DNA from: Atherinomorus stipes
Taxonomy: Eukaryota > Chordata > Actinopteri > Atheriniformes > Atherinidae
Direction: 5' to 3'
Assembly: GCA_023101725.1 (NCBI GenBank)
Contig: JALJCO010008684.1
Location: forward strand, 448,501 to 512,500
Length of the DNA stretch: 64,000 bases
Part shown: one piece after another, positions 49,439 to 60,107 of the stretch
Layout: each line of letters opens with the position of its first letter
Numbering within the stretch: position 1 is the first letter of the stretch
Translations under genes and position numbers: made by a program
Notes under the pieces: generated by a model
The model's database searches: none
The model's input: only the letters and a program-made list of their open reading frames with translations
Told to the model about the DNA's origin: nothing

Positions 49439-49999
49439 CAGTGACGTCCCCAGAAAAAACATGATTGCTTATAATAATCCAGCAGCCGACTGTGGAACAG
49501 TAGACTCAAAACTAGAGAAACAGTTAAATTACCAATGTGAATACTGGACACAGGTTCGATAGAGGGGCGTTGCAGGTGTGAAATATTTGGCTGAATGTGG
49601 ACTAGATAACTTTCAGGAGTGAACCACAGGTTTGGAGACTCCAATAATGGCAGTTATTTGAGCATCATGAACTAATCAGCCAGTTTGATCCTTTCTTAAA
49701 GTCTAGTTTGATTTGTTGCTGCTATTATTTATTTATTTATATTATATTATTATTTATTTCAGATTTTATATTATTATTATTATCATCATTATTACGATTA
49801 TTATTCATTCTGCTCACATTGAAACATCAATACCATGTCAAACTAAAAATAAAACACTCGGAACAGCTTTACTGTAGATAGTATATTCTATAATGAGACT
49901 CTTTTTTTTTTTTTTTTTAAAAGAGAAAAATCAAGTAAATATGGAGGACGGGACAGGGCCTACAAAACTTCTCAGCCCAGGGGCCTACCATTAGGTTAA

Positions 50000-50620
50000 A
50001 GGGATATTGTGTAAGTTCTCCCGTGTTTTATTCACAAAAACTGATTATTTGGTTCAAAAGTGTTTTTTCATTAATCAGTAATCACTCCCATCAACAAACT
50101 GAAGTGCTCCTCTAAGTTCTAAATTTGCCGTTCGTATCATTCATTTACACATCGAGCGGGTCGGCTCGGTGGAGGCTGCCATGTCGTATCGCCATGTTTT
50201 TGCGTTCGGGAGAAGCGTGACAGTAGGAAAACACAGAAACTCACCGGACACACCGGAGTTTTCAGCTCAGTTCGAGGTAATGCCTTTGAAAAGTCACTGC
50301 GCTGCAGTGGGGAGAAACCAGCGTCTCACTGATGCTGGGTTCACGTGCAGTCGGGCAGACGGCCGTTGGTAACAAACCAGATGTCATTTTGATCAATGAA
50401 GCCGAGCGAAAGACGGTAAAACATGGGTCAGGGAAAACAATACGACATCGCCATGACAACAAATCAGATGTGGACTGATGTCACTGTAACTGACGGACCA
50501 CATCTTCACATAGAGGCCGGTGATAACTTTACATGCATCGGCTGTCGTCGGTCTGCCCGGTTTCACGCAAATGCAGCATGAAAAGTACGAGGAAGCTGCT
50601 CGCGATTACACAATGTCCCT
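50000..50620. mobile_element. TTAA-flanked non-autonomous DNA element 5
   Basis: 621 bp between TTAA at 49996-49999 and 50621-50624. Ends AGGGATATTGTGTAA and, reverse complemented, AGGGACATTGTGTAA. GC-rich interior (50150-50460). Confidence 0.88.
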
Positions 50621-50634
50621 TTAAGACGGCCCTG

Positions 50635-50669
50635 CCTGCCACATTCAGAATCTCTATGAATGTGGCAGG
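50635..50669. repeat. 13-bp-arm hairpin
   Basis: cctgccacattca - nine-base loop - tgaatgtggcagg, perfect. Lies between TTAA element 5 and the next SINE copy. Confidence 0.95.
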
Positions 50670-50826
50670 TCCTTGTGTAAGGAGGGCCCGGGCAGGATTT
50701 AATCCCCAGACTCCCAGGTAAGAGTCATGTCTGCTAACCAGTCAACCAAAGGGATATCCCTGTGGTCAAGTAGCCAGGGCGCATGATCACTTGGAGGTAT
50801 AGTGACAAGACCCCACACTGTCGCAC
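50660..50826 (-). repeat. tRNA-like SINE, copy 4
   Basis: 'ggagggcccgggcaggattt', 'aatccccagactcccaggta', 'caagtagccagggcgcatga'. The left boundary overlaps the hairpin. Confidence 0.72.
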
Positions 50827-51221
50827 ATCTATAAAAGAAACTTCACTATAATAATTTACAGCTGAGGGATGCAAGGAATTTGGATTTCTCTGACATCACC
50901 ACCCGTTTGCTACCACGTGATCTGCCAGGGTGATCTGACTGACTGGTCTGACTGGACGCAGTGACTCTCTGCTGACAGGCTAGAGAATAGTTGTTTAAAT
51001 CACCTGTCAGTTGCAGAGAAGGAAAGATACAAAAAAAAGATGGAAGCGGTGGACACTTGTGACACTTGTGAGAAGCAACTGCTGTATACGAGCCGTTAAA
51101 CATCGCCATATCCCTGCTGACCCTGTGTTCAGCAATATTTACATCTGTCTGCATGTCTGGTTGTCATCGTACACCGCTGCCAGAATGAAGGTATACAAGA
51201 GCAAAGGCAGTTTTCTCTTAA

Positions 51222-52447
51222 AGCTATGGTCTACGATTTGAAAGTTTGATCATTATTAATAACCTCATTTAGATGGTGGTAATGGTCCTATAGTACAACC
51301 TACACAATGTGAAGAGCAGAAAAAATGAAAAAAATCCATCCACTCTAGTGGCTGCTGGGCTGCAAAAACATTAACCAATATGAGCCATCCAGCCACATGG
51401 CTTACATTGGTCAACGTAGCTGTTCATCTCGCTTCTCTCTGCTCTCATTCAATCCCTGCTCAAGCAGACACGTGCCCGACAGCTGACTGCCTGCGTTCCG
51501 CCTCGGCCCCGCCCTCTTCCGCGTTTAAACATTTTATTCATATATTTATTTTATTTTGCGTTCGAAACTTTCTGCAACAAATACGTAGCTGAGAAGCAGC
51601 TCAATAACAGGAGGAGAATGGGACAGAAAGGCAGCGGCAGCAGGAAGTCACCGGCCGAAGTTGGGAGAAAAGAAAAGGCAGACGGAATGTGTGCAGCAGG
51701 AGGGAAGGAAGGCGGCGGTAGGTTTGCCGCTGGAGGAAACTACAGGTGGATAAAGTCTCTGAAGGAAACACAGATGAAGACGAAACTGGACCAAAGCAAG
51801 ATGGAAGGATGCGGATGAAAACAGGAGGGAAAATCTGCAGCAGCAGACTCGGACGGAGTGAAAGCGGAGTATAAACAGCGGGTCACCGGCTGGAGGAAGC
51901 TCCGGGAGGATTTGGGAGTAAAACTGATTCTGATACAGCAGACGGTTGTTAAACAGGTAGTTTGTTGTTTTACTTTTATGTGTGAGTTGTACATAAATTT
52001 CTATGTCTATGACGATGCTGCTGATGACTGGAAACGCTGCTGGTGGTTGTTTCTGTGTGGACAAACGGCGTCGGAACGTCAGCTGTTTATTTTCAGTATT
52101 GTAAGCTAGCGTTGTTGTCATCGGGAATGTCCTGAATGCGTTCAGTAACTCGTGAAGTCTCTGGAACTGTCTCTTACTGATGCAGAAACTCCAGCTAAAA
52201 CACACCGTAAACTTCCCGGTGGTTGAGAAAGGCGAATATTATATATGTGAGCAGATGTTCTTGTTCATTTATGTGGGGTAAATATTACACTGTGAAGCTG
52301 TTGTAATGAGGCTGGCTGTAGCTGAGGAGGAGGGCTGTTCGTACTCGGTGGGAGGGAACAACGAGCAGAGAGGGGCGGGCTGTGTGGAGGGGCAGGTTCC
52401 TTTTTTTCAAAATTTCGCAACTGATTATGAAATCGTAGACCATAGCT
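51222..52447. mobile_element. TTAA-flanked DNA element 6, 1.2 kb
   Basis: Between TTAA at 51218-51221 and 52448-52451. Ends AGCTATGGTCTACGATTT and, reverse complemented, AGCTATGGTCTACGATTT: an 18-of-18 match. The interior is unusually GC-rich for the region (51440-51530, 51600-51900). Open frames such as 51618-51818 (Gly/Lys-rich) and 51648-52205 on minus show no transposase domain. Confidence 0.9.
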
Positions 52448-52451
52448 TTAA

Positions 52452-54070
52452 ACAACTGCTATTCAAACATAAATAACAGAAATAGAATAATTTCCTCTAA
52501 TTTTAACTTGTTACAACCTCAGGTTTAGAAAGGATGTGGTGCTATGAAGAGGTAAATCAAAAAAGGGCACAGGTATGCATTTATTCTATTTATTCTTTAT
52601 TCTATTAAAGTAAGCATTATTTTATTTGAATTTCCCTTCTGGGATGAATAAAGTATTTTTCATTTCATTTCAATAAAAATATATTTTTATTATTCTTTTA
52701 GATATTTTGTTTTTCTTCTGAGATGCACTTTGTTTTTCTATTCTTTTCTTTTCTTCTCTTCTGTAGTATTTTAACATTTTAGATTCGAACTGTTTGAAAG
52801 TTCAGAAAAGAAAAGAATTATTGTATTGTATCATAAAGCTTATCATTTTTCTGCTCAATTGTAAAAGAAGTTTTTTTGTTTGTTTGTTTCAGAAATCGCT
52901 GGTGCTGCTCACCACCATTCCTTGGACTGGAAATATTTCCTGAAAATGTTAGTTTTTAAGGATAACTGTAAATAAATGTGACAGTATTTGTCCCCAGCCA
53001 TAAAACGTGGCTGCAAAGACGACTTCCAGTGGCCACAGTCTCTCTGTGAATGAAGAGACTTTTTGAAATGGAGCGGTAACTGGAAAGCCACCACACTAAG
53101 CCTCTTAAACTTATGATCTGTGATTTAATTACAGTAACTGAAATGCAAGACTTATGGAAATCCAACCACATGCACATGCATCATATTCAAACTCCAAACA
53201 GCCAGTTACATGCTGCCAAATTCAAGTGCTCTGCTTTGCTTTCTGTGAACATCTGTTTTGCAATGAGATTTTTTTTTAATCATTCATCACAATGTCCTTT
53301 CTTCGTAAATGTCCTCAACCATCACTTACAGTAAAAAAAAAAAAAAAAAAAGTACTGCTCAAAAAGTTCATTAACTTTTTCCAACATGTTAAATAAAAAA
53401 GCTTTTTGGTAAAGGTTCTGTTTTTTAAGTGTTTTTCCTTTTACGTTCAGGCATTTTTCGCTCAAAATATCAAATCAAGTTGTATGGGGTTTTTTTTTTC
53501 TTCTTTTTTACTAACTGAACTTGTCCTGTCCAGCAACGTAGCAAGCAGAATGATAATCTGGCTGCTTTGCTGTGTTGAACAGATTTGCTTTGTCAAGGGG
53601 AGCTTTAAGGCTATATTGATATTCTGGGTTTATTCACTTGAATATTTGAAAAACTGAATATTTGTTTATATCTGCCTTTTACATTGTATTGCTGGGCCTG
53701 ACAAGAGAAAAATTAAAAGTTAAGAAAAGAAACTACAAGGAGTGGAACAGAGAGAAGAGTGGAAAGAAGAAAGAAAGAAAAAACATTGACACACTTACAC
53801 AGTCAACTGTTGCATCTGCACAGAAACCCATAAAAGACATTCCTTTGCTGGAAAACAAAATTAGCAATTTCCTACAAGAGGACCTGCAGGTAACAACCTA
53901 GCTGAAAACAACTTAAATAAAGACAGCTTCTGGTCATAAATACACACACAGAATGACACAAAAAAGAGGTAAAACCTAGACAGAAGTAGTTTTCTGTACA
54001 CACCCAATGGGAAGCACAATCACAGTGTCAGCATGCAGAATAAAAAGTGCTCTATGGTGAATGCAGTCAT
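52452..54070. other. intergenic, no gene recognised
   Basis: A LINE/SINE tail at 52628-52672; 'tactgctcaaaaagttcatt' at 53352 resembles a Tc1-like terminus without a partner. Otherwise plain AT-rich DNA. Confidence 0.45.
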
Positions 54071-54074
54071 GCAG

Positions 54075-54370
54075 ATGCAACCTCGTCTCTGCAAGGGCCG
54101 GAGGAAGCCCAGACGGCCCAAAAACTGGGCCACCAGCCGTTGCCCAAAGGCCTGGATCCCAAACGCCATCCCAAAGGGGCAGACGTGCATCCACCCAGAG
54201 GGCAGCTGAGGTTGGCCCCAGCTGAAGCCCTCCATGGGGCACAGGCTCCAGTAGGCCAAGACCAGCAACCACAGACCTCACCGGGTGCTGGCCTCCCAGA
54301 GCAGACGTGGCATGGAGCCCAGGAGCTAGGAGGCCAGGGGCAGCCCGGGAGCAGCCCGGGGGCAATCACA
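54075..54370. other. isolated GC-rich island of unknown nature
   Basis: About 300 bp at well over 60% GC by eye in AT-rich surroundings, with open frames in both strands (54047-54388 plus; 53976-54365 minus). Composed of 'ggccca', 'gccaggggcagcccggga' and similar blocks. No protein family recognised; repeat or transferred fragment possible. Confidence 0.55.
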
Positions 54371-54717
54371 ATTTTACAGGTTAATTAAAACAACTCGCAG
54401 AGTAAAGCCCATAAAGAATCTAAAGACTCCTTTGCTGCAACTACAGGGTCAATGGAACAAGAGTGTAAAAAAAGGGATTTGTTGGAAGGAATACTAAGAA
54501 GGAAGATGTTTTATTTGATCAAGGGAAAGACATACGAGGCTTCGTAAAACTTTCACAAGAAAAACATCTCACAAGTTTATATGAGCACTAAAAAGGAGCA
54601 GAATCAGCAGAACATGTCCAGTGCGTGAACTAGAAATATTAAAGGCAGACAGTAGTGTGCTTGGCGTAAATGAAAATGTTTCAAATGTATTTGGAGTAGC
54701 AAGTGTTTTATTTATTT

Positions 54718-54739
54718 AGTAGTAGTAGTAGTAGTAGTG
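54718..54739. repeat. (TAG)n microsatellite
   Basis: About seven TAG units. Confidence 0.9.
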
Positions 54740-54944
54740 ACTGATGAAATATAGACTATGTTTGCACTTCTGCTGTTTTACTCTAAACCTAAGGTCCACC
54801 AACTTTGAGCACAGATGGGGCCAAACTGTGCCAAAATGTCCAATTTAGAGACCTTTCTCAACTGTCTTTACTAAAAAAAAAAATTAATTTTGTGATGCTT
54901 CACTTTATCAGAGTTGGCCTTTGTAGAGATAATGTTCACATATA

Positions 54945-55095
54945 TCAGTGTGTCCCTGCTCCAACACACCTGACTCAAATTAATGAGTCATTGTGCGGAA
55001 TTTCATAGAATGCTAGATCTGTTGAGTCAGGTGTGTCAGACGAGAGATACATTGGAAACCTGCAGGATTGTGGCTCTCGTCAAACCGCCTCGAGT
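54945..55095. repeat. foldback MITE, copy I
   Basis: 'cctgctccaacacacctgac' with 'tgagtcaggtgtgtcagacg' and 'gaaacctgcaggattgtggc'; one outer arm decayed. Confidence 0.65.
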
Positions 55096-56486
55096 AACCC
55101 TGTGATAGAAGTTTATAGCTACAGCTGCATCATTACAAAGGCATATTATTTTTCAACCTGAAAGTGGTTGGTATTTTTCAAAGTGAGCCTGAAACCTTTC
55201 ATTTGTGCTTTACTTTTATGTCATGTCCCCTTTTCTCCTGGCGCCCTAGCTCCTAAGCACACCTGAGCTTACCTTGCACTAACAGATCCTGCCACCTGAT
55301 GTCCATTCTAGTAATTATCCATGGGTCTACTTAAGGCTAATTTAATGTAGCCATTTTAATTTGCACAGCGTCCATGAAATGGAATCGAGGAGTCTGACAG
55401 CTTAACACTTAAATATTGCTACAAAAAGCTTAAGACTTCTTCTTAGATGTATTTAGAGTAAAACTGGCATTCTTGTGGCTTTTTCTACATTTAAATCTTG
55501 TTTTTTTTATAGTTAAAACAACTGACAAACTTTCATTAAGAAAAAAAAAACACCATGTTTTAAACTTTCTCCAGCTGCGTTGTCAAATGTGCCCAACTTT
55601 TATGGCTTAATATAAATACTTATGTGCTAACTGATCATTTAAATACATGAGGGCCAATCATTTTAATGGGATTTGAAGCTGTTTGGAGCTATAACAGTTT
55701 GCAGGAAGACTCAACATAGCTGACTGATTTGATCCACAACAGCAGGGCCCACCATCACATCATGTGGGCTGCGCTCTCTGCGGCTTTGCTGATCTATGTG
55801 GTCGTAAAATGGAAGGGCTGGCTCCTGTGTAGTGATTAATGAGTGGTCTGGACAGTGTGAATAAAAACAGGGAAGTGGTAATTAAAGTGGGTCTGCAGCA
55901 TGGCAAGATTTAGAAACTGCAGTCTGGGAATCAAGTCAGCAGAAATGTTATCAGTAGGAAACAGTGATGCAATAATCAACCAACTCACAAAAATACAGTC
56001 ACATCTTCAGGTTGTTTCTCAAATTAAATTGTATGTGAAATCAGCAAAACCTTCCAAAGTTATTATCCTGGAATAATGACTTCTGTTTCTGTTCTAATTA
56101 GCAGGTGAGAAACAGAAGTCATTCTCTGGATTTACTGATTAGTTTAAATGGAGGGACATCTCATGAAAAGCCATTCTACCGTTGAGGGTGTTTCACTGAA
56201 ATGTGTTGCTTCATCTTTACCAGAAATCTTCAAAATATAAAGTATTGATGTTCGCTTAAAACATGCAAAGCAATAAAGTTGATTTCATAAACACACCATG
56301 CTGATACAGTATAATACGAGTGTCACCTCTGAAATTGACAGTTTAACTTTGAAAACTCTTATCCAATGAGAAGTTTTTTTTTCTGCAACTTACATCTAGG
56401 TTTGTTATGACATTTATTTACAAATCCACTCTAATAAATTGTTAAGGATGTAAAGTCTTGGATGGCCCTTAACTTCCTCAGTCTGA
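55096..56486. other. intergenic, nothing recognised
   Basis: AT-rich DNA without supported gene or repeat. Confidence 0.45.
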
Positions 56487-56795
56487 GGGCGCATTCACAA
56501 TTGCGCATTTGCTCAGAAAGTCTGCTTCGTTTAGGGGAGTTGTGAATGCGCAAACGGACTCTGATCCGGAACAAACAACTGGACTCGGTCCACCTACAAA
56601 CGCAGGTCTCGGTCCAATTCAAGTGAACCAAAGACAGGAAGTGGACTACAAATTGCATTGGCATTGTGGGCCAAACGTTGGACAACGTGAGTAAACGCTA
56701 CGACAACAAACACACGTGAAGAACCGCAGTACTTATAAAGATGGCTTGTGGTCAGACGTGGAGTTACGAAGAAGTAAAAGCTTTAATCAAAAAAA
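56487..56795 (+). mobile_element. PIF/Harbinger-type element, copy B (5' part)
   Basis: Starts GGGCGCATTCACAATTGCG and matches copy A (17040-17418, opposite strand). From 56741 an open start encodes MACGQTWSYEEVKALI, the opening of a Myb/SANT-like DNA-binding protein typical of these elements. The frame then dissolves into A-rich sequence, so it is truncated. Confidence 0.68.
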
Positions 56796-57179
56796 ATATA
56801 AAAAAAAAAATTGGGGAAAAAAAGAAAATTTTTAAAGGAGCGGATTGAATACCAAATAAAAGGGGGGGGGGGGAAAGGAGGGTCCCACACCATCCAACAC
56901 ACACAAGCACACCACCGCAACAACAGGTCAGGACAACACACCCAGACCAAGGCCGCCAACAAAGCCCAACAGCTAGGCAGCCACATCACGCCAGCCAAAA
57001 CACCACATACACCCAGGGAACCAAAATGGACAAGCCCCCATTTGTCACACCTGGGTCAAGGGGGGTGACAAAAAAACAGGACCAGAAAAAGGTCAATTTA
57101 AAAAAAAGTTTATTGAATTAACATTTGTGGAGTGTGAGTTGTCAGTAAAATCAGTCATGTATTGATGGATGCCTGAATA

Positions 57180-58250
57180 TGGGAAGTGTAAGTGACGTAT
57201 GCATACTGCTGGAATCTTTATGCCTCCTGAGAGTCAGTTCCCAGTCCCCAGAGTCAGAACCAGACATGGAGAAGCTGCGCACGTCTGCTCCACATGTCTG
57301 GAACAAATTCCCAGAAAGCCTCAGGTCAGCTGAAACACTCTCAGTTTATTTAAATCAAGGTTGAAAAACCACCTGTTCTTAGCCGCATTTAAATAAGGTT
57401 TTATTCAGAAGTCCAAATCTGCACAGCCTTTTTTTCCCTCTCAATCTCTTTGTTTTAATTTTAAATCATGGTGTTATTCCTTACTTTTGATGCTTCTTTT
57501 CTTCTGCACCACGCTGTAATTCTTTTAATCTTTTCTGTAAAGATTTTGTCTCGGTGTCTCCAGTGGTGGCGAGGTCTCTGGTCATGGATAGACTGGCTCC
57601 CGATGTGAATGGATCCCCAAGATATCGTTTTCCTCACAGTAGTGTAAGCAGAGTATATTTTATTTAGTGTAAAAGAACAGAAGCGAGACTTTGGATAGGA
57701 TGGGGGGTGTGGTTGGTTGGTGGGTGGGAGGGGCACCTGTATGTTTGTGTGTGTGCATGAATGCATGCAAGTAAGAGACGTTATGATCAGATGTGCATTT
57801 TCTTTTTTTTTTGTTTTGTTAAAGCAACCCTTACCAATCTTGCATTTAGAAAGCAAGCAAGATTATTTGAATATAAACAGTCCCGCCTAACTCCTAAGAC
57901 ACACCCCCCTTCCTCTGCCTCCCAATGAGAAGCAAAGGTCTGACAGGCAGGTCCCTAGCACTAGGGTGCACCCTTAGGATTGGTTGGGTTTATTGAATAT
58001 TTAGAGATTGGAATAATATTTTATTTTGATTAATGGTGGGTCTGTTTGTATTTAGAGTTCCATTACCTCATTCAGAGCATCTTACCTATTAAAAAATAGT
58101 GTAGCAATGCAAATTGGTAAGGGTTGTTTAAGTCTTTACAAATGACCTATGTTTTTAACATAACATTGTTTTTATGCAAAGCACTTTGTGTTACTTTGTA
58201 TGAAAAGTGCTTTATAAATAAAACTTGATTTGATTTGATTTGAATTGTTG
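57180..58250 (+). mobile_element. LINE 3' end, interrupted by TTAA element 7
   Basis: Remnant of the RT C-terminus ('APHVWNKFPESLRSAETLSV' at about 57270-57350), a G/T-rich 3'UTR, 'gatccccaagatatcgtt' shared with the 9.5-kb LINE, and the tail 'caaagcactttgtgttactt' plus gctttataaataaaac at 58176-58228. The 305-bp insertion lies at 57823-58127. Confidence 0.75.
57823..58127. mobile_element. TTAA-flanked DNA element 7, nested in a LINE
   Basis: 305 bp between TTAA at 57819-57822 and 58128-58131. Ends AGCAACCCTTACCAATCTTG and, reverse complemented, ACAACCCTTACCAATTTGC. A second, shorter copy is at 58294. Confidence 0.87.
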
Positions 58251-58293
58251 CATACATGAAATGTGCTATACAAACAAACGTGCTCTGCCTTAA

Positions 58294-58478
58294 AGCAACC
58301 CTTACCGATCTTGCATTTCACTGGGTTTGAGTTTTCATTGAATATTTAGAGATTGGAATAATATTCTATTTTGATTAGTGGTGGGTCTGTCTTGTATTTC
58401 AGAGTTCCATTACCTCATTCGTAGCATTTTACCCTGTTAAAAAAATAGTGCAACAATGCAACATTAGTAAGGGTTGCT
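58294..58478. mobile_element. second, internally deleted copy of TTAA element 7
   Basis: Same termini (AGCAACCCTTACCGATCTTG / AGCAACCCTTACTAATG) and same right half ('tatttagagattggaataat', 'ttccattacctcattc'), but about 120 bp is missing after the left end. TTAA is present on the left (58290-58293) and absent on the right. Confidence 0.85.
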
Positions 58479-59788
58479 GGAAGGCAGACACCAGGAGCCC
58501 CAAACCAATCAATCATGCCAATTATCCAAGTGGAACCAAATGGGCCCTGCAACCACCTAAACACACAACGCCATCACAGTCACGATACATCATCTCAGAT
58601 CTCATAGGCAGAGTGCAAACACAGAATGATCATTAAGAGAAGCTAAGCTGAGAGCACAGAGAGCATCACGGCCTAATGAGGATGATGTGAATCTAGCCTT
58701 AAATGGTGAGGCTATTACTCCAGCCAACGAGCAGAATCCGTCTGCACTGTCATGTACCTTGTAATAAATGCTGCATGGTTTCAGATAATTCACAAATGTG
58801 TTGAGCTTTTATGCCCTCCTTGTCAAATAGAAATTCATGCATCAGTGCATTAGAGCTTTCATCTGTCTTAACTAATCCATGAGGAAAACATGGGTCTTTC
58901 GTGACTGGACTGACCAAAAAAAAAAAAAAAAAAAAAAATCTAATTTAAAACAATATGGTAGATGTGGACATTGCACATCTTTCAGTTTTCCCTCTTATTT
59001 CAACTGTCAACCTAACCATGATTTGTGACTGATGGAAATCCTCTCTGACATCAAATATGTCAAAACCAATAGTTGTTGGATTAATGTGTCAGATCACTTT
59101 CATGGCAGAGACGACCTTTATCAGTCACTCCATCGAATACTTTACCCCAAGACTTGCTGCATCAAAATCCCAGTAATCTTATGAGCACTTACAATCATGG
59201 TTCATATAAATGTTGATGCTATCCATGTCTTCATCAGTTTTATTTCTGATCCATCATCTGTGCAGGATCTGCAGCTAGAAACCAGAGAGCCTATCTGTCA
59301 GCTTATACTGCAAGTCAAAAAGGGTTTAACAGCAAAAATTGTTAATTTTTTTTTCTTATTTTCAGTAATAAATTGTTTGTTGGACTTAGCCAGACTGGGA
59401 AAAGGAATGTGCCATTTTTCTTCCGTCTGAGCGGTTACGCAGGCATGAGTGTGCTACGCTGTGTGACAGATTTAGTTGCAGGCTGCACACAGCTGTGTGA
59501 CGCTACAGGAGACAACGCTGGCCAGAGGACAGATAACTCACTTTCTCCCAACCTTGAAAATGCTTTCAGGACACTGAACTTGCTCAGCATAGTTCCTCTA
59601 GAGGTACATGCTGTACCAGATGACACAGCGAAGGAAACGCGCCAGCTCACATATACTCAGCTGATTATAATGCTTTGTTTATATCCATTTGACCTTTGTG
59701 TTTTTTTTTCTCCTTTTTCTGAACAGTAATTTGTCAAAGTATCTGTAAAAAAAAAAAGTATCTTGACTAATAAACCTTCAAATAAAAC
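58479..59788. other. intergenic, nothing recognised
   Basis: Ordinary AT-rich DNA. The 118-codon frame at 59373-59729 has no recognisable domain or splice context. Confidence 0.45.
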
Positions 59789-59796
59789 CTTTAGAT

Positions 59797-60099
59797 TAGT
59801 GGGTCCAAACTCATTTCCCCTGAGGACCCCATGCAACTACCAAAAAGCTGTAGACCTCTTACCAAATCCTGTGCTGAAGCCATGTTTGGTTTTATGCTTT
59901 TATTTCCTGCATCTCACCATAAATGGCGCATTCTGGCTGATTCCTGTCCTTTGATAAAACCAAGATGTAACCAAACCATGATATCAAGCTTAAACGGATG
60001 CACTTCAACTCCTCTGGACATGCCCTTAATTTTAATCACTGGCTCTAAAACTTTGGGGACCCCTTTCAGGGGTCAGGGACCCCAGGTTGGGAGCCATTG
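59797..60099. mobile_element. hAT-like MITE with perfect 8-bp duplication, 303 bp
   Basis: ctttagat at 59789-59796 and 60100-60107. Ends TAGTGGGTCCAAACT and, reverse complemented, CAATGGCTCCCAACC (the 'cagtggttcccaacc' type common in vertebrate hAT elements). Confidence 0.85.
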
Positions 60100-60107
60100 C
60101 TTTAGAT

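Noticed and set aside
51648..52205. 185-codon minus-strand frame in TTAA element 6
   Set aside because: No transposase motif or known domain; GC-rich element interiors give long chance frames.
53352..53480. Tc1-like element starting 'tactgctcaaaaagttcatt'
   Set aside because: No matching inverted terminus found downstream.
59373..59729. 118-codon plus-strand frame
   Set aside because: No domain, no supporting splice sites, ordinary AT-rich context; expected by chance.
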